From: Xanthostigma xanthostigma
Lineage: Eukaryota > Arthropoda > Insecta > Raphidioptera > Raphidiidae
DNA length: 64,000 nucleotides
Assembly (NCBI GenBank): GCA_963575645.1
Contig: OY754465.1
Location: forward strand, 38,900,401 to 38,964,400
Reading direction: 5' to 3'
Below are positions 44,196 through 54,489 of the stretch, piece by piece. Numbering within the stretch: position 1 is the first letter of the stretch; every line of letters begins with the position of its first letter. Made by a program: the position numbers and the translations under genes. The notes under the pieces are model-generated. The model searched no databases, was not told the DNA's origin, and was given only the letters and a program-made list of their open reading frames with translations.

Positions 44196-44785
44196 CGTCG
44201 GCGCAAGCGCAAAAGAAATATATATATTATAATGTTGTTTTTATAAGATAATAGTATACTTTTCATAACGGCTTATTATTTTGTTTTACAGGAGTTTTGT
44301 AAAATAAATTTTTGAAAAAAATCGGCGCATGCGTAGAAGAAATATATACTATAAGGCTGGTTTTTATATAATAACGGCATACTTTTCATAACGGTTTATT
44401 ATTCTATCTATGTTTACAAAAGTTTTGTAAATTTTTTGGGAAAAATTGGCGCATGCGCAAAAGAAATATATGCAATAAAGTTGTTTTATATAATAATAGT
44501 ATATATTTCATAATGGTTTAAAAGAAAGTTTTGTAAAAAGTTTTAGGGGGAAAGGCGGCGCATGCGCAGAAGAGATATGTGCTATAACATTGTTTTTATA
44601 TAATAATGGTAGGTATATTTTTCATAATGGTTTAATATTCTAAAGTTTTGTATTTTTTTTTTTTTTGGGGAAATCGGCGTATGCGCAACAGAGATATTTG
44701 CCATAACGTTGTTATTTGATATAATGGTATATTTATCAAAACTTTATATTATTTTATTCTACAAGAAATTTTTGTAAAAAAAGTG
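44196..44785 (+). repeat. five-unit minisatellite expansion of the R1 core
   Basis: Units start at the (a/g)tcggcgcatgcgc motif at about 44197, 44321, 44445, 44554 and 44672 (spacing about 124, 124, 109 and 118 bp). Each contains the gcgca(t)gcgcaaaagaaata block, a gttgttttta-tataataatgg block, tttcataacggtttattatt and aagttttgtaaa. Single-copy R1 elements have this block once, so the array arose by local expansion. Confidence 0.75.
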
Positions 44786-44972
44786 TTTATAATATAAAAA
44801 CGCCGGGGTGTATTATGTAAAATTTCACGCCTTGAAATTCTTGAACTACTTGCATACTCACTGGTTACATATTGTTATAGCGCCTCTCTTGTTTCTTTTA
44901 CAAAAGTATTTAAAAAGTACATAGTGTACGGAACCCTTCGTGTGCGAGTCCGACTCACACTTGACCGGTTTT
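44786..44972 (+). repeat. closing end of the gttccgta-type element
   Basis: The stretch ends tacggaacccttcgtgtgcg, agtccgactcacacttgacc then ggtttt. This is the canonical far end of the gttccgta repeat, so the 43483-44972 interval reads as one element with R1 material nested in it. Confidence 0.6.
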
Positions 44973-47137
44973 ATTTATATTCTGTGGTACAAACTTATTT
45001 CGTTCACGCTGCGGGCGCGAAGTGTACTTTTTTATGCGGTGCAAAGAACACTGGTTTAGAGAGAATGTTCACGTCAAGAATATCATTCATGTCGAAAGAG
45101 CACTTCTCTAAAACATATTTACACTGCAAAAATATCACGAACGACAAATTAAATACAATTTATTTAGCACTGTACTTTTTTTATTGTAAACTAGCTGCTA
45201 AGTGTTAAGGCCATAATTAACAGACGTAATAAAATATAGTTTATTTATTAGCTGCGGTTGACTGCTGCTTAGCTAAAAATTTATAATAAATTCCGTACAA
45301 TGTCCTCTCTAGTAAGTACATAATGTGTAGCTAACGCTATGACAGCGTGAAGCACTTTCATAATTATGTTCAATACAACAATGAAGATAAAACTGAAATC
45401 GGTGCAGCGGTTTTAAAGTTAGTCGCGAACAGAAACATTAAGAAGGGGCTTTATATATTACTGAAATAGTTAAATAAATATAAACATATTCATTATAATT
45501 TTACTATGGTTAGCAGGATTCGTAAGCACCAAATTGTTGAATTCACTAATTAGATAAAATTTATTACGTGTATATTAACAAGTTTAAATTAAAAGAGACT
45601 TGAACTGTTTTATTATTAAGCTTCAAGAAAGGCAATCTCATATTTTAAACTTAGGTTAGACTTTGGAAGTAAAATTACAAGAAACTCAGAAACTTTAATT
45701 AACTCAAAACGTTGCATGGCTTCCTTTCCCTTTTTTGAAAATTTTTTTACTTCTCCCATACTTGAGCTTGAAACAATTTTGCGATTTCGTCTCGAGATAT
45801 AACTGTTCTAACACGCATACAAAATTTGAGCAAAGTTGACAAAGTGTTTTGAGCTCTGAAACAACAAAGTATCACGTATCAAGCTACGTCATCCAAGACA
45901 TTTGTCTGTAAATGGAAAATAAATTAATGTACTGTATTGTGTTGTTACTAAACCTGAAAATTGAGCCAACCTAATTTTAATTTCTGGCTACACTACTGCC
46001 AGAAATCCAATTTTGAATAAAATTTTAATGTTATTGTTTCAACAAAATGAGATCACATTAATTCACACTTTCAGTCACCTAAATAATAGCTAGCAGTCGA
46101 CGCTACTGAATATGTAAATACAACCATCTTCGTACCAAGTGACGCGATGTCACTAAACGTTAGATAGTGATATAAATGACGCGTGATAAACCAATCACAC
46201 GCCGGTACCTATCTCATTTATAGGCAACATATATTCCGTAAATAGGTATCAATGTAATAACGATATTTCCACACTTCAGCTATAACATTTTTACGATACT
46301 ATTTTTACGAAAGTAAAAATAGAATACACGCAGTCCGCGCTAAAAAATATTGCTAAATTAATACTAATATATTAATATAACATTCTGTTTTGTGTATGAT
46401 TTTCTGATTTTGAAGTGGTACTTCTTTACTCACAGTAGAAAAAATTGAATATATCGAGGGTTAATGTTTAAAAAGACATAAGCGCGAGTTTTTGTCAAAC
46501 TGCGTTTAAGCCTCAATTATTATCTTCATAATCTCATATACAATCTGGCAAAATGGCTTGTGCGTTGGATGATAAATTGCTACAGCTTTTGAAAAACTCC
46601 AAGCAATAAATTGCTGAATGGCAGTTTTACACTTAAAGGTCTAACCATGACGTTTCCATAATAATATTATGGGTAACAAATATTATAATATTAAACATAA
46701 TTACATCAAGCAAATATTAAATACAGAATCGTAAAATTTACAAAATGTCGCTTATGCCTTTTGGGACATTAATCGTCAATATGGAATGTAAAGCCGTAAC
46801 GAAAAGATGCAATGGTGCAACCATATCACCCGGAAACAAATCATACGCACTGTATGATTTGTTTTCTGTTGCCATGGTTAGTGCAAACAATCCATATATA
46901 AAATTCCAAATCATCTGCAAGGAAAAACCTCAAGCAGGTCAACTCTATTTTGTAAACACGCTTTTTGATAGTCGGTTTTTAACGCCATTCCTTTCCAGAT
47001 TGACGTCATCGCCTTTTTTATTGGCACCCTCCCAATTTTTACAAATTTGAATTGATTTTTAAATTGCAATTTCAGAAATATGTCATTAGTTGACATTTAC
47101 ACTGCTTGAAATTCTACTAGCTTAAGCAACGAATAAT
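44973..47137. other. unassigned DNA, 2.2 kb
   Basis: Overlapping frames at 46738-47096 on both strands have no recognisable motif; a short palindrome (aaatcatacgcactgtatgattt) lies inside. No gene, tRNA or bounded repeat was identified. Confidence 0.4.
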
Positions 47138-47329
47138 TCTAGATGGAAAAGTCGAAAGCAGAACATTTGACTTAGGAACTTTGTTTGGACTAGTTAGGAG
47201 ATAAACATACTAAAAGTCCTTGCCCCTCTGAGGTACGCCCGAAGGGGGGGAGCACAAAGAAGGTCCCGTTTTTTGGTATTTTGCTTTCACCTCGAAAACG
47301 GTACGTCGTACGAAATTTTGTTGGAATAC

Positions 47330-47334
47330 ATAAT
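47330..47334. repeat. 5-bp target duplication of the LTR element, left
   Basis: ATAAT directly before the 5' LTR; repeated at 51666-51670 directly after the 3' LTR. Confidence 0.9.
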
Positions 47335-47500
47335 TGTAGTGTATTATGTATAATGGTAACCTTTCAATTATTACGTAATAAGAATATCTTTTAGTTTAAT
47401 TATAATGATTTGTAAAATGATCACTTGACAATAAAGTTCTGTTGAATTAAGATAAGCGTGCACTGATTTAAAATAATTATTGAAATTTACATATACAACA
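47335..47500 (+). repeat. 5' long terminal repeat
   Basis: 166 bp, starting TGTAGTGTATTATG and ending TATACAACA. It contains a poly(A) signal AATAAA at 47430-47435. By eye it is identical to the 3' LTR. No clear TATA box is obvious, though AT-rich strings (gtataatgg at about 47348) could serve. Confidence 0.93.
47430..47435 (+). promoter_or_regulatory. LTR polyadenylation signal
   Basis: AATAAA within the LTR; the copy in the 3' LTR would end the element transcript. Confidence 0.6.
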
Positions 47501-47520
47501 AGTGGCGACGAGAATAAAAA
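47501..47520 (+). promoter_or_regulatory. putative primer-binding site
   Basis: AGTGGCGACGAGAATAAAAA follows the 5' LTR. The TGGCGACGAG string two bases in is the usual place and form for a tRNA-primer site in insect gypsy-type elements; I cannot name the tRNA without a search. Confidence 0.6.
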
Positions 47521-47526
47521 TTCAAG

Positions 47527-50500
47527 ATGCCAGGAGATGAAGCAGCTGCGAACTCAATAAAAGGATATTTAGGTCATTTAAAAGAATTTGATTTCAAAAA
47601 TTCGGATTGGACCATCTATAAGGAACGTCTGTATCAATTTTTCACAGCGAATGAGATAACAGACGAGGCTAAAAAGAAAGCAATTTTTCTTAATAGTCTA
47701 TCAGAGTCATCGTATAAATTACTGCGAAATATCTGTTCACCAACAAAACTAGAGAATGAAACTTTTAAGAACCTGACAAAAAAATTTGACTCTCAATTCG
47801 CACCAGTGAAATCGCTGTTCGCATACAGATATGAATTTTATACAGCAAAGAAAAATGAACATGAAACAGTTTCTGATTGGATGACCAGGGTGAGAAGTAT
47901 GGCAATCGATTGTGGATTTGGAACAGAATTGGAAGTTATAATGCGAGACGTTTTTATAATGGGATTAGGAAGAGGACCGGCGATGAATAGAATTTTCGAG
48001 GAGGATGCCAAGGTGTTGAAAATTGAAAAAGCGTTAGAATTAGCTCAAACAAGAGAGTCTGTCGCAAGATTTAACACTTCGGAAGAAATTCAAGTCAAAA
48101 TCGAACAAGCAGAGATGCACAAACTCAGGTTCAGTGGTGTCGGCAGAAGGGGTAATAACAGAGCCAGTAGCACGAACTATGAAAAGGATTATAAGGAAGA
48201 GCAAGGAAAAGAGAAGACTGAAGCTAATTGCAAAGTATGCGGTAAATCAAACCATCACTCAAAAAAATGTTTCTTTCGTGAGTATAGCTGCAACAATTGT
48301 AATAAGAAGGGTCATTTAGCCAATGTATGTAGATCTAGGAATAAATTTTTAGAAGCGGATAACGAGGAAAATGCTGATAGTGAAATTTCAGAAAGCGATA
48401 ATGATAATTTGTTTAACCTACATGTAAATGAAAATAACGAACCATTAAAAATAAATCTAAGCGTAGAAAATATTCCTATAAATTTTGAGATCGATACAGG
48501 TGCAGCCATTTCAGTTTTATCAGAAAGGGTCTGGAGAAAGCATTTTAGTCACATTAAAGTAAATAAAACGAACACAATTCTTCGAGATTATGTGGGAGTT
48601 AAAATTGAGCCTATTGGAGAGATAATATTAAATGTAAAGTATAAAGATACAACCCATCAATTAAAAGCATTAGTCATAAAAAATGGCGGACCACCACTGA
48701 TAGGACGGAATTGGCTACGTACTTTGAATTTAGGTATTAAAGATATAAATTTTATTTCCATTAAATCAGAAGTAGATAAATTATGTAACAAGTACAGTAA
48801 AGTATTTTCAAAAAAATTAGGAACTTTTAATAAAGGTTGTATTAAATTAAATCTAAAAGAAAACGTAACTCCAAAGTTTTTCAAACCACGGAATTTACCT
48901 TACGCGTTAAAAAACAAAGTTGATAAGGAGATAAATAGACTTTTAAATTCTGGAATAATTTCTCAAGTAGAGTACTCAGAATGGGGGACGCCTATTGTTC
49001 CTATTCTTAAACCGGATGGAAACGTACGTATTTGTGGGGATTATAAAATCACGGTAAATCCAGCTTTAGAAATTGTTAAATATCCCTTGCCTCGCGTTGA
49101 CGAACTATTCAATAAAGTACAAGGTTGTAAAGTTTTTAGTAAAATTGATCTGTCTGAGGCGTACCAGCAAGTAATGTTGGATAATGAATCGCGTAAAGTA
49201 GTAACTATTTCAACTCATCGCGGACTCTTTTCATACAATCGTTTACCGTATGGGGTAGCCTCAGCGCCAGCGTATTTTCAACAAATAATGGAAACTATTC
49301 TAATTGATATTCCAGGAGTCGTATGTTTTTTGGATGATGTATTAATTGCTACAATTGATGAACAAGATCATTTAAAAAAATTAGAATTTGTCTTTGAACG
49401 ACTGCAATCTTGTGGCTTGACTGTAAAATTACGTAAATGTTCATTTTTACAAAGATCAATTGAATATCTAGGTCATGTAATAAATTCAAACGGTTTGTCC
49501 ACTAATAAAGAAAAAGTAAATGCTATTAATAAATTAAATATGCCTAAAAATTTTACCGAATTAAAAGCTTTTTTGGGCATGACAAATTATTACTGTAAAT
49601 TTATAAGAAACAGCTCAACAATTCTATACCCATTATACCAATTGTTAAAAAAAGATAAAATCTGGCAATGGACAAGTGCCTGTCAACATTCTTTTGAGAA
49701 AATAAAAAAATGTTTGACAAACGCGCCCACACTTGTTCATTACAATCCAGAAATTCCAGTAAAATTAATTGTCGACGCTAGTTCGCGTGGTTTAGGTGCA
49801 GTGTTATTTCACGAATACGATACTAATACAAGAAAGCCAATAGCTTTTGCTTCCAGAACCTTATCTGAAGCTGAAATAAAATATTCACAAATAGAAAAAG
49901 AGGCTCTTGCATTAGTATGGGCTGTTCAAAAGTTTTATCAGTATTTATACGGAATAACATTCACGTTGGTCACCGATCACAAGCCGTTGGTCACAATATT
50001 CGGAAATAAACGTGGAATACCACAGATAGCGGCAAATAGAATGCAACGCTGGGTGTTCATACTATCTGCTTATAATTATAAGATTGAGTATATAAGCACC
50101 GATAAAAACCCTGCTGATTATTTGTCGAGGAATACTGAAAATAATGAAATGTTATATACCGAAAATTATAGTTATTTTAATTTTGTACAAGATGAAATAA
50201 TTTTAGATTTTAAGATGATGTCTAAAGCTACCAGAAATGACGTAATTTTGTCGCGAGTTACAAATTATGTAATGTGCGGTTGGCCGAATATGAAATATTC
50301 TGATGAAATGAAACCTTATTTCATTAGAAAAAATGAAATATCAGTTGAACAGAATATATTAATGTGGGGCCATAGAATAATTATACCTCAAAAATTTCAA
50401 AAAGTAATGCTAAATAATTTACATACAAATCATTTGGGAATTGTACGAATGAAAGCTTTTGCGCGATGTTATTTCTGGTGGCCTGGCTTAGACAATGACA

Positions 50501-51486
50501 TTGAAAACATTGCTAAGTCTTGTGAAAATTGTAATAAGTTTAAAGACGATCCACCAAAATCACTTCTTATACCGTGGAGTTGGCCGTCCGCACCTTTCGA
50601 AAGAATACATATTGATTATTTAGGTCCTTTTTATAATAACATGTTTTTGGTAATAGTCGATGCATTCAGTAAATGGATAGAATGTTTTGAAGTTAAAAAT
50701 CCTAATGCATCTACTACTATTGAAAAGTTGCGTGAAACGTTTGCAAGATACGGATTGCCAAAACAATTAGTAAGTGATAGAGGGACACAGTTTACTGCAA
50801 TTGAATTTGAAAATTTTTTAAGTAAGAATGGAATTCAACATATAATGGGGGCACCATACCATCCATCTACAAACGGTTTAGCAGAGAATGCGGTTAAACA
50901 AATTAAGCGTTGTGTTTTAAATTCAGACTGTAAGAAAACAACTGATAATATTATGACAGTAATAAATCGTTATCTTTTTCAATATCGCAATACACCCCAC
51001 ACTGTCACGGGTGAATGTCCATCTAAACTGTTTGTAGGTAGAAAACTAAAATGCAATTTTGATCAAATACGACCCTCTATCATGGAAAAGGTTCACACAA
51101 ATCAAACTGCTCAGATCAAAAATTACGGAGGAAGAAGGAACATCGATTTAAAAATAGGACAAAAGATATTTGTTCGGGACTACAGAGAACAAAACAAACG
51201 CTGTTGGGTTCATGCAACAATTTTACGGCAGATCGGTTGTAGAACTTTTATTGTAAAAACTGTAGAAGGATTGGAGTGGAAACGACATCTGGATCAAATT
51301 CGCAACGCTGAAACCAACAGCGATTACGATTACGATTACAAAAGATCTGAACAGTTTGATGAAACCAATTCAGATATAGATGAAACGATTACTAATGCAA
51401 ATGGTGACAGTGATTCTTCAGGAACCAGCACAAGGCCAAAACGAACAGTACAGGCTCCTGAAAGATTACAAATCACCTGGGATTAA
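47527..51486 (+). CDS. gag-pol: gag-pol polyprotein of the Ty3/gypsy-type element
   Basis: One uninterrupted frame of 1319 residues starts at the ATG 26 bp after the 5' LTR. Residues 1-230 form a capsid-like Gag region. Two CX2CX4HX4C zinc knuckles follow at residues 235-248 and 255-268. The protease has DTGA at 323-326. The reverse transcriptase has LPYG at about 573 and FLDD at 601-604. RNase H has Asp750, Glu790 or Glu792, and Asp817 in TDHKPL. The integrase has a zinc-binding HX2H at 966/969 and CX2C at 999/1002, then a D-D-35-E triad (Asp1030, Asp1084, Glu1120). The C-terminus carries a WKRHLDQIR-type motif and an acidic tail. All key residues are present, so the protein may be functional. 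Gag and Pol are not separated by a frameshift or stop, so the Gag:Pol ratio must be set another way. Confidence 0.95.
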   Translation: MPGDEAAANSIKGYLGHLKEFDFKNSDWTIYKERLYQFFTANEITDEAKKKAIFLNSLSESSYKLLRNICSPTKLENETFKNLTKKFDSQFAPVKSLFAYRYEFYTAKKNEHETVSDWMTRVRSMAIDCGFGTELEVIMRDVFIMGLGRGPAMNRIFEEDAKVLKIEKALELAQTRESVARFNTSEEIQVKIEQAEMHKLRFSGVGRRGNNRASSTNYEKDYKEEQGKEKTEANCKVCGKSNHHSKKCFFREYSCNNCNKKGHLANVCRSRNKFLEADNEENADSEISESDNDNLFNLHVNENNEPLKINLSVENIPINFEIDTGAAISVLSERVWRKHFSHIKVNKTNTILRDYVGVKIEPIGEIILNVKYKDTTHQLKALVIKNGGPPLIGRNWLRTLNLGIKDINFISIKSEVDKLCNKYSKVFSKKLGTFNKGCIKLNLKENVTPKFFKPRNLPYALKNKVDKEINRLLNSGIISQVEYSEWGTPIVPILKPDGNVRICGDYKITVNPALEIVKYPLPRVDELFNKVQGCKVFSKIDLSEAYQQVMLDNESRKVVTISTHRGLFSYNRLPYGVASAPAYFQQIMETILIDIPGVVCFLDDVLIATIDEQDHLKKLEFVFERLQSCGLTVKLRKCSFLQRSIEYLGHVINSNGLSTNKEKVNAINKLNMPKNFTELKAFLGMTNYYCKFIRNSSTILYPLYQLLKKDKIWQWTSACQHSFEKIKKCLTNAPTLVHYNPEIPVKLIVDASSRGLGAVLFHEYDTNTRKPIAFASRTLSEAEIKYSQIEKEALALVWAVQKFYQYLYGITFTLVTDHKPLVTIFGNKRGIPQIAANRMQRWVFILSAYNYKIEYISTDKNPADYLSRNTENNEMLYTENYSYFNFVQDEIILDFKMMSKATRNDVILSRVTNYVMCGWPNMKYSDEMKPYFIRKNEISVEQNILMWGHRIIIPQKFQKVMLNNLHTNHLGIVRMKAFARCYFWWPGLDNDIENIAKSCENCNKFKDDPPKSLLIPWSWPSAPFERIHIDYLGPFYNNMFLVIVDAFSKWIECFEVKNPNASTTIEKLRETFARYGLPKQLVSDRGTQFTAIEFENFLSKNGIQHIMGAPYHPSTNGLAENAVKQIKRCVLNSDCKKTTDNIMTVINRYLFQYRNTPHTVTGECPSKLFVGRKLKCNFDQIRPSIMEKVHTNQTAQIKNYGGRRNIDLKIGQKIFVRDYREQNKRCWVHATILRQIGCRTFIVKTVEGLEWKRHLDQIRNAETNSDYDYDYKRSEQFDETNSDIDETITNANGDSDSSGTSTRPKRTVQAPERLQITWD

Positions 51487-51499
51487 AAGGGAAGATAAA
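51485..51499 (+). promoter_or_regulatory. polypurine tract
   Basis: AAAAGGGAAGATAAA immediately before the 3' LTR; it overlaps the gag-pol stop codon (TAA at 51484-51486). It would prime plus-strand DNA synthesis. Confidence 0.75.
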
Positions 51500-51665
51500 T
51501 GTAGTGTATTATGTATAATGGTAACCTTTCAATTATTACGTAATAAGAATATCTTTTAGTTTAATTATAATGATTTGTAAAATGATCACTTGACAATAAA
51601 GTTCTGTTGAATTAAGATAAGCGTGCACTGATTTAAAATAATTATTGAAATTTACATATACAACA
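51500..51665 (+). repeat. 3' long terminal repeat
   Basis: 166 bp, by eye identical to 47335-47500. Followed by the ATAAT duplication and then the interrupted arm of the host palindrome. Confidence 0.93.
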
Positions 51666-51670
51666 ATAAT
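51666..51670. repeat. 5-bp target duplication of the LTR element, right
   Basis: ATAAT after the 3' LTR. The opposite palindrome arm at about 52441-52460 reads (in reverse) gtaatacataatgaaagctg, showing a single ATAAT in the uninterrupted arm. Confidence 0.9.
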
Positions 51671-52640
51671 GAAAGCTGATAAAATTCTCTACAACTTTAG
51701 TTTTCACACTTTTTATCTATCTCCAATCTTTGCCTAGCTATGAGCTCCGAAAAATGGTCGATTTTCAAAAATGTGTTAAATTCTCTGTAGCACATTGTAG
51801 CAATACGAATTTGTCAAAATCATTTCGTATCGCTCATCCACACTATTAAAAACACCCACACACTATTAAAAAATAACATAAGCTGGGATACCTCCAAACA
51901 GGGCCCTCTTTCCCACTGAGCACTCTGGCACGTGCCCAGGGCCCCGCGATCGATAGGGACCCCCTAGTTTAATGGTATACTAAGTACATAAACTGTTTTA
52001 AACAAAAATCATCAGTGAACTATTTTTCATATACTTATTTTTTTTGTGTCCTTCATGTTAAAATTGGGAACGTGATCCTTTTAAATATATGCATTTTATA
52101 TCACATTCCTCGACTTAGAATCTAGAACCTTGTTTATCTATTTTCTTTGTCTATTCTAACAAAATAGTGCTCTGTTAAGGTCATACGGGCCCCATAATCC
52201 TAATGTGCCCAGGGCCTTCAATAGGTTAAAGCTTATGTTATTTTTTAATAGTGTGTGGGTGTTTTTAATAGTTTGGATGAGCGATACGAAATTATTTTGA
52301 CAAATTCGTATTGTTACAATGTGCTACAGAGAATTTAACACATTTTTAAAAATCGACCATTTTTCGGAGCTCATAGCTAGGCAAAGATTGGAGATAGATA
52401 AAAAGTGTGAAAGCTAAAGTTGTAGAGAATTTTATCAGCTTTCATTATGTATTACAACAAAATTTCGTACGACGTACCGTTTTCGAGATGAAAGCAAAAA
52501 ACCAAAAAACGGGACCTTCTTTGTGCTCCCCCCCTTCGGGCGTACCTCAGAGGGGCAAGGACTTTTAGTATGTTTATCTCCTAACTAGTCCAAACACAGT
52601 TCCTAAGTCAAATGTTCTGCTTTCGACTTTTCCATCTAGA

Positions 52641-53100
52641 TGCCCCTTATGAGCACTCATTGACTAAACTATACAACTCTCTCGAATTTTCATTTTCACT
52701 TTTTACTAAATTACTGCATATTTCTGAAATCGGAATTTGAAAAGAGTAGTGGTAAAATAGACGACTGTTACAAAAACGCTTGTTTAAAAAAAGATTAACT
52801 TGTTCGATGAATGAATGAATTGTTTTAGACTAAACGTATGACTGTATAATAAATACCAAGGAATGTAAACATTTTATAAATATTTGATGGAACATGATTT
52901 TTTGTCTTTTATGTTAAATATGGACTTTTTTTATGTTAACGTGCGCAGCAGCTTAGGCTATATGCACGAGTCAATAAGGTAAGGTAAGTAAATACAATAT
53001 AGTACTAAATGTAAATTGCTTAGATCTAGGTAAATTAAACGTAGGTATAGGTATGCTTCTTGTTAGTTTGAGGAATATTCAAGTATCACTTTTCATTTAT
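52641..53100. other. unassigned DNA, partly LINE 3' untranslated region
   Basis: The right part, next to the LINE relic, is likely its 3' untranslated region on the minus strand; a short aaggtaaggtaagtaaat repeat lies at about 52976-52994. Confidence 0.4.
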
Positions 53101-53340
53101 TTATAATTTTTCTTTTAGGTTCGTAAGGTCCAGAAACTTTAGCACTTTTGATACACTGGGTTCGTCGTCTTTCAGGATTTCTTCGAGGGAATTCGGTAAG
53201 TCAAAAATATTTCTTTCATTTCTATAGTTTGTGCATGTTAATAAGATGTGTTCTATAGTGAGCGGTGTTTTACATTCTTCGCAATTTGTGGGGTTTTCTG
53301 TTGTTCTAATGTACGAATGAGTAAGGTTGGTATGACTTTT
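53101..53340 (-). pseudogene. LINE (Jockey/R1-type) ORF2 C-terminal fragment
   Basis: On the minus strand an open run of about 80 codons ends at a TAA (53101-53103). It reads KSHTNLTHSYIRTTENPTNC, then EECKTPLTIEHILLTCTNYR, and ends KFLDLTNLKEKL. 'GHTxLTHSY...CxxCxxxLTxEHIxxxC' is the conserved C-terminal zinc-knuckle-like motif (CX2C...HX4C) of ORF2 in Jockey/R1-type non-LTR retrotransposons, downstream of the reverse transcriptase and RNase H. Upstream sequence is degenerate with stops, so only the 3' end remains, as expected for a 5'-truncated copy. Confidence 0.8.
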
Positions 53341-54489
53341 GTTGAGAATAAATTATCATGGTTGACACATACATCTAAAATCTTATACGAATTACTTTCA
53401 TTTCGAAAATATGTCTAAAGAAATTATTCGAAACACATAGTTTGGAGATCTGTCAAAAAATATGGTAAAAAAATTCAACGTTGATGGTAGAACAGTCAGA
53501 ATCTATCTTAATCTCGGACACGATTTTTCAACCCCATCACCATCACCTTACGAAACATGGAAGTAAAAAGGACTATCATTTATGTTCTTTAAAACTTAAC
53601 TTCCGTTCTTTTTTCCCATAAAAAACAGACTGTTTTCACTTCAACGTCTACAAAAAAGGTTTTATAAATGTAAAAAAATGGTATAGTGTTTGTAAAAAAG
53701 GGTACAAGAATATGTTTGCAGTAAATTGCTGCTTTTATATTATATTTCAGCGTTGTATTGCTGGTACAACAAAACCTACTCATATTTTATCTGAATTTAT
53801 GAAACGACATTCGCAAAAACAATTCAAATATAAAACACTGTAGAGTTGTGTGCAAACTTTTTTAGTTGCGTCCCTCTTTAAATTTACTTCAAAACATTTT
53901 CTGTTTAAAATCCGCTAGCGACTTCCACTGGAACGAATTACATGATTTTTAAAATTAAAGTTACTATGTTTAAAACCCATCAAAATGTTCCGCTTTTCGC
54001 CATGACGGGCGTTGAAAATCCTATTTTCAAGTTACTTAGGCTCATGCACATAGCGCTATGCATCTGACCTTAAGTAGCTACTATAGAATAGCACTTCAGC
54101 CATAATAGCGAAAAGTAAACAGTTGGGAGGTTATGTATGTGAAAATGTGAAAAACATGCCATAAATCTAAATTTGTGAACGTTGTAAAAATACAGTTAAA
54201 ATTCCTTTTCTATAATTTTTTATAAGGTATTCCATTTTAAATTTTCATATTTTCTGAAATTTTTTGACTATATTATAGCCATCAGACTTTTGTTGTTTGA
54301 AGGTATGTAAAAGTGCGACTCTCGTGATTTATTTTAGATTTTTTAATCACATTGACGCATCTTAGAGGGGAGACCATAGACCTTTAGAAGCTTATATCTT
54401 GAAAAATATTTACCTAAGAGAGAACTTTTTATTGCATTTTTAAAAACCTATTCACCGATACCTCATTCAATGGTGTGCGCGAAAATATA
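53341..54489. other. unassigned DNA
   Basis: No gene is recognised. The leftmost part may be eroded LINE sequence; the rest is AT-rich. Confidence 0.4.

Larger units (their letters stand above)
47335..51665 (+). mobile_element. complete Ty3/gypsy-type LTR retrotransposon, probably Mag-like
   Basis: The 4331-bp element has identical 166-bp LTRs starting TG and ending CA, a 5-bp ATAAT duplication, a putative primer-binding site, one gag-pol frame and a purine tract before the 3' LTR. The domain order protease, reverse transcriptase, RNase H, integrase is that of Ty3/gypsy (Metaviridae-like) elements. The single fused frame, the short LTRs and the integrase region (ERIHIDYLGPF) with a C-terminal WKRHLDQIR motif resemble the Mag lineage; that placement is by pattern only. 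There is no env frame. Identical LTRs and an intact frame suggest recent insertion and possible activity. Confidence 0.93.
47138..52640. mobile_element. long-inverted-repeat DNA element split by an LTR retrotransposon
   Basis: The sequence tctagatggaaaagtcgaaa at 47138 is the reverse complement of the right end at 52621-52640. The left arm is 47138-47334 plus 51671-51884; the right arm is 52230-52640. Together the arms are about 410 bp and nearly identical, including the gaaggggggg/cccccccttc block and ttttcggagctcatagctag. The loop (51885-52229) has a GC-rich part (gcacgtgcccagggccccgc). TA or CTAG at both tips would fit a target duplication. Without the retrotransposon the element is about 1.15 kb. 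It has no transposase, so it is a foldback or MITE-type element. Confidence 0.85.

Noticed and set aside
46738..47096. Overlapping frames of 60-101 codons on both strands
   Set aside because: No domain, no splice or poly(A) context, and both strands open equally; likely chance in a low-stop patch.
48134..48884. Short frames inside the gag-pol region on other frames
   Set aside because: Shadows of the 1319-codon frame.
47335..51665. Endogenous retrovirus with env
   Set aside because: The frame ends just before the purine tract and 3' LTR; there is no room for an envelope gene, so it is an ordinary LTR retrotransposon.
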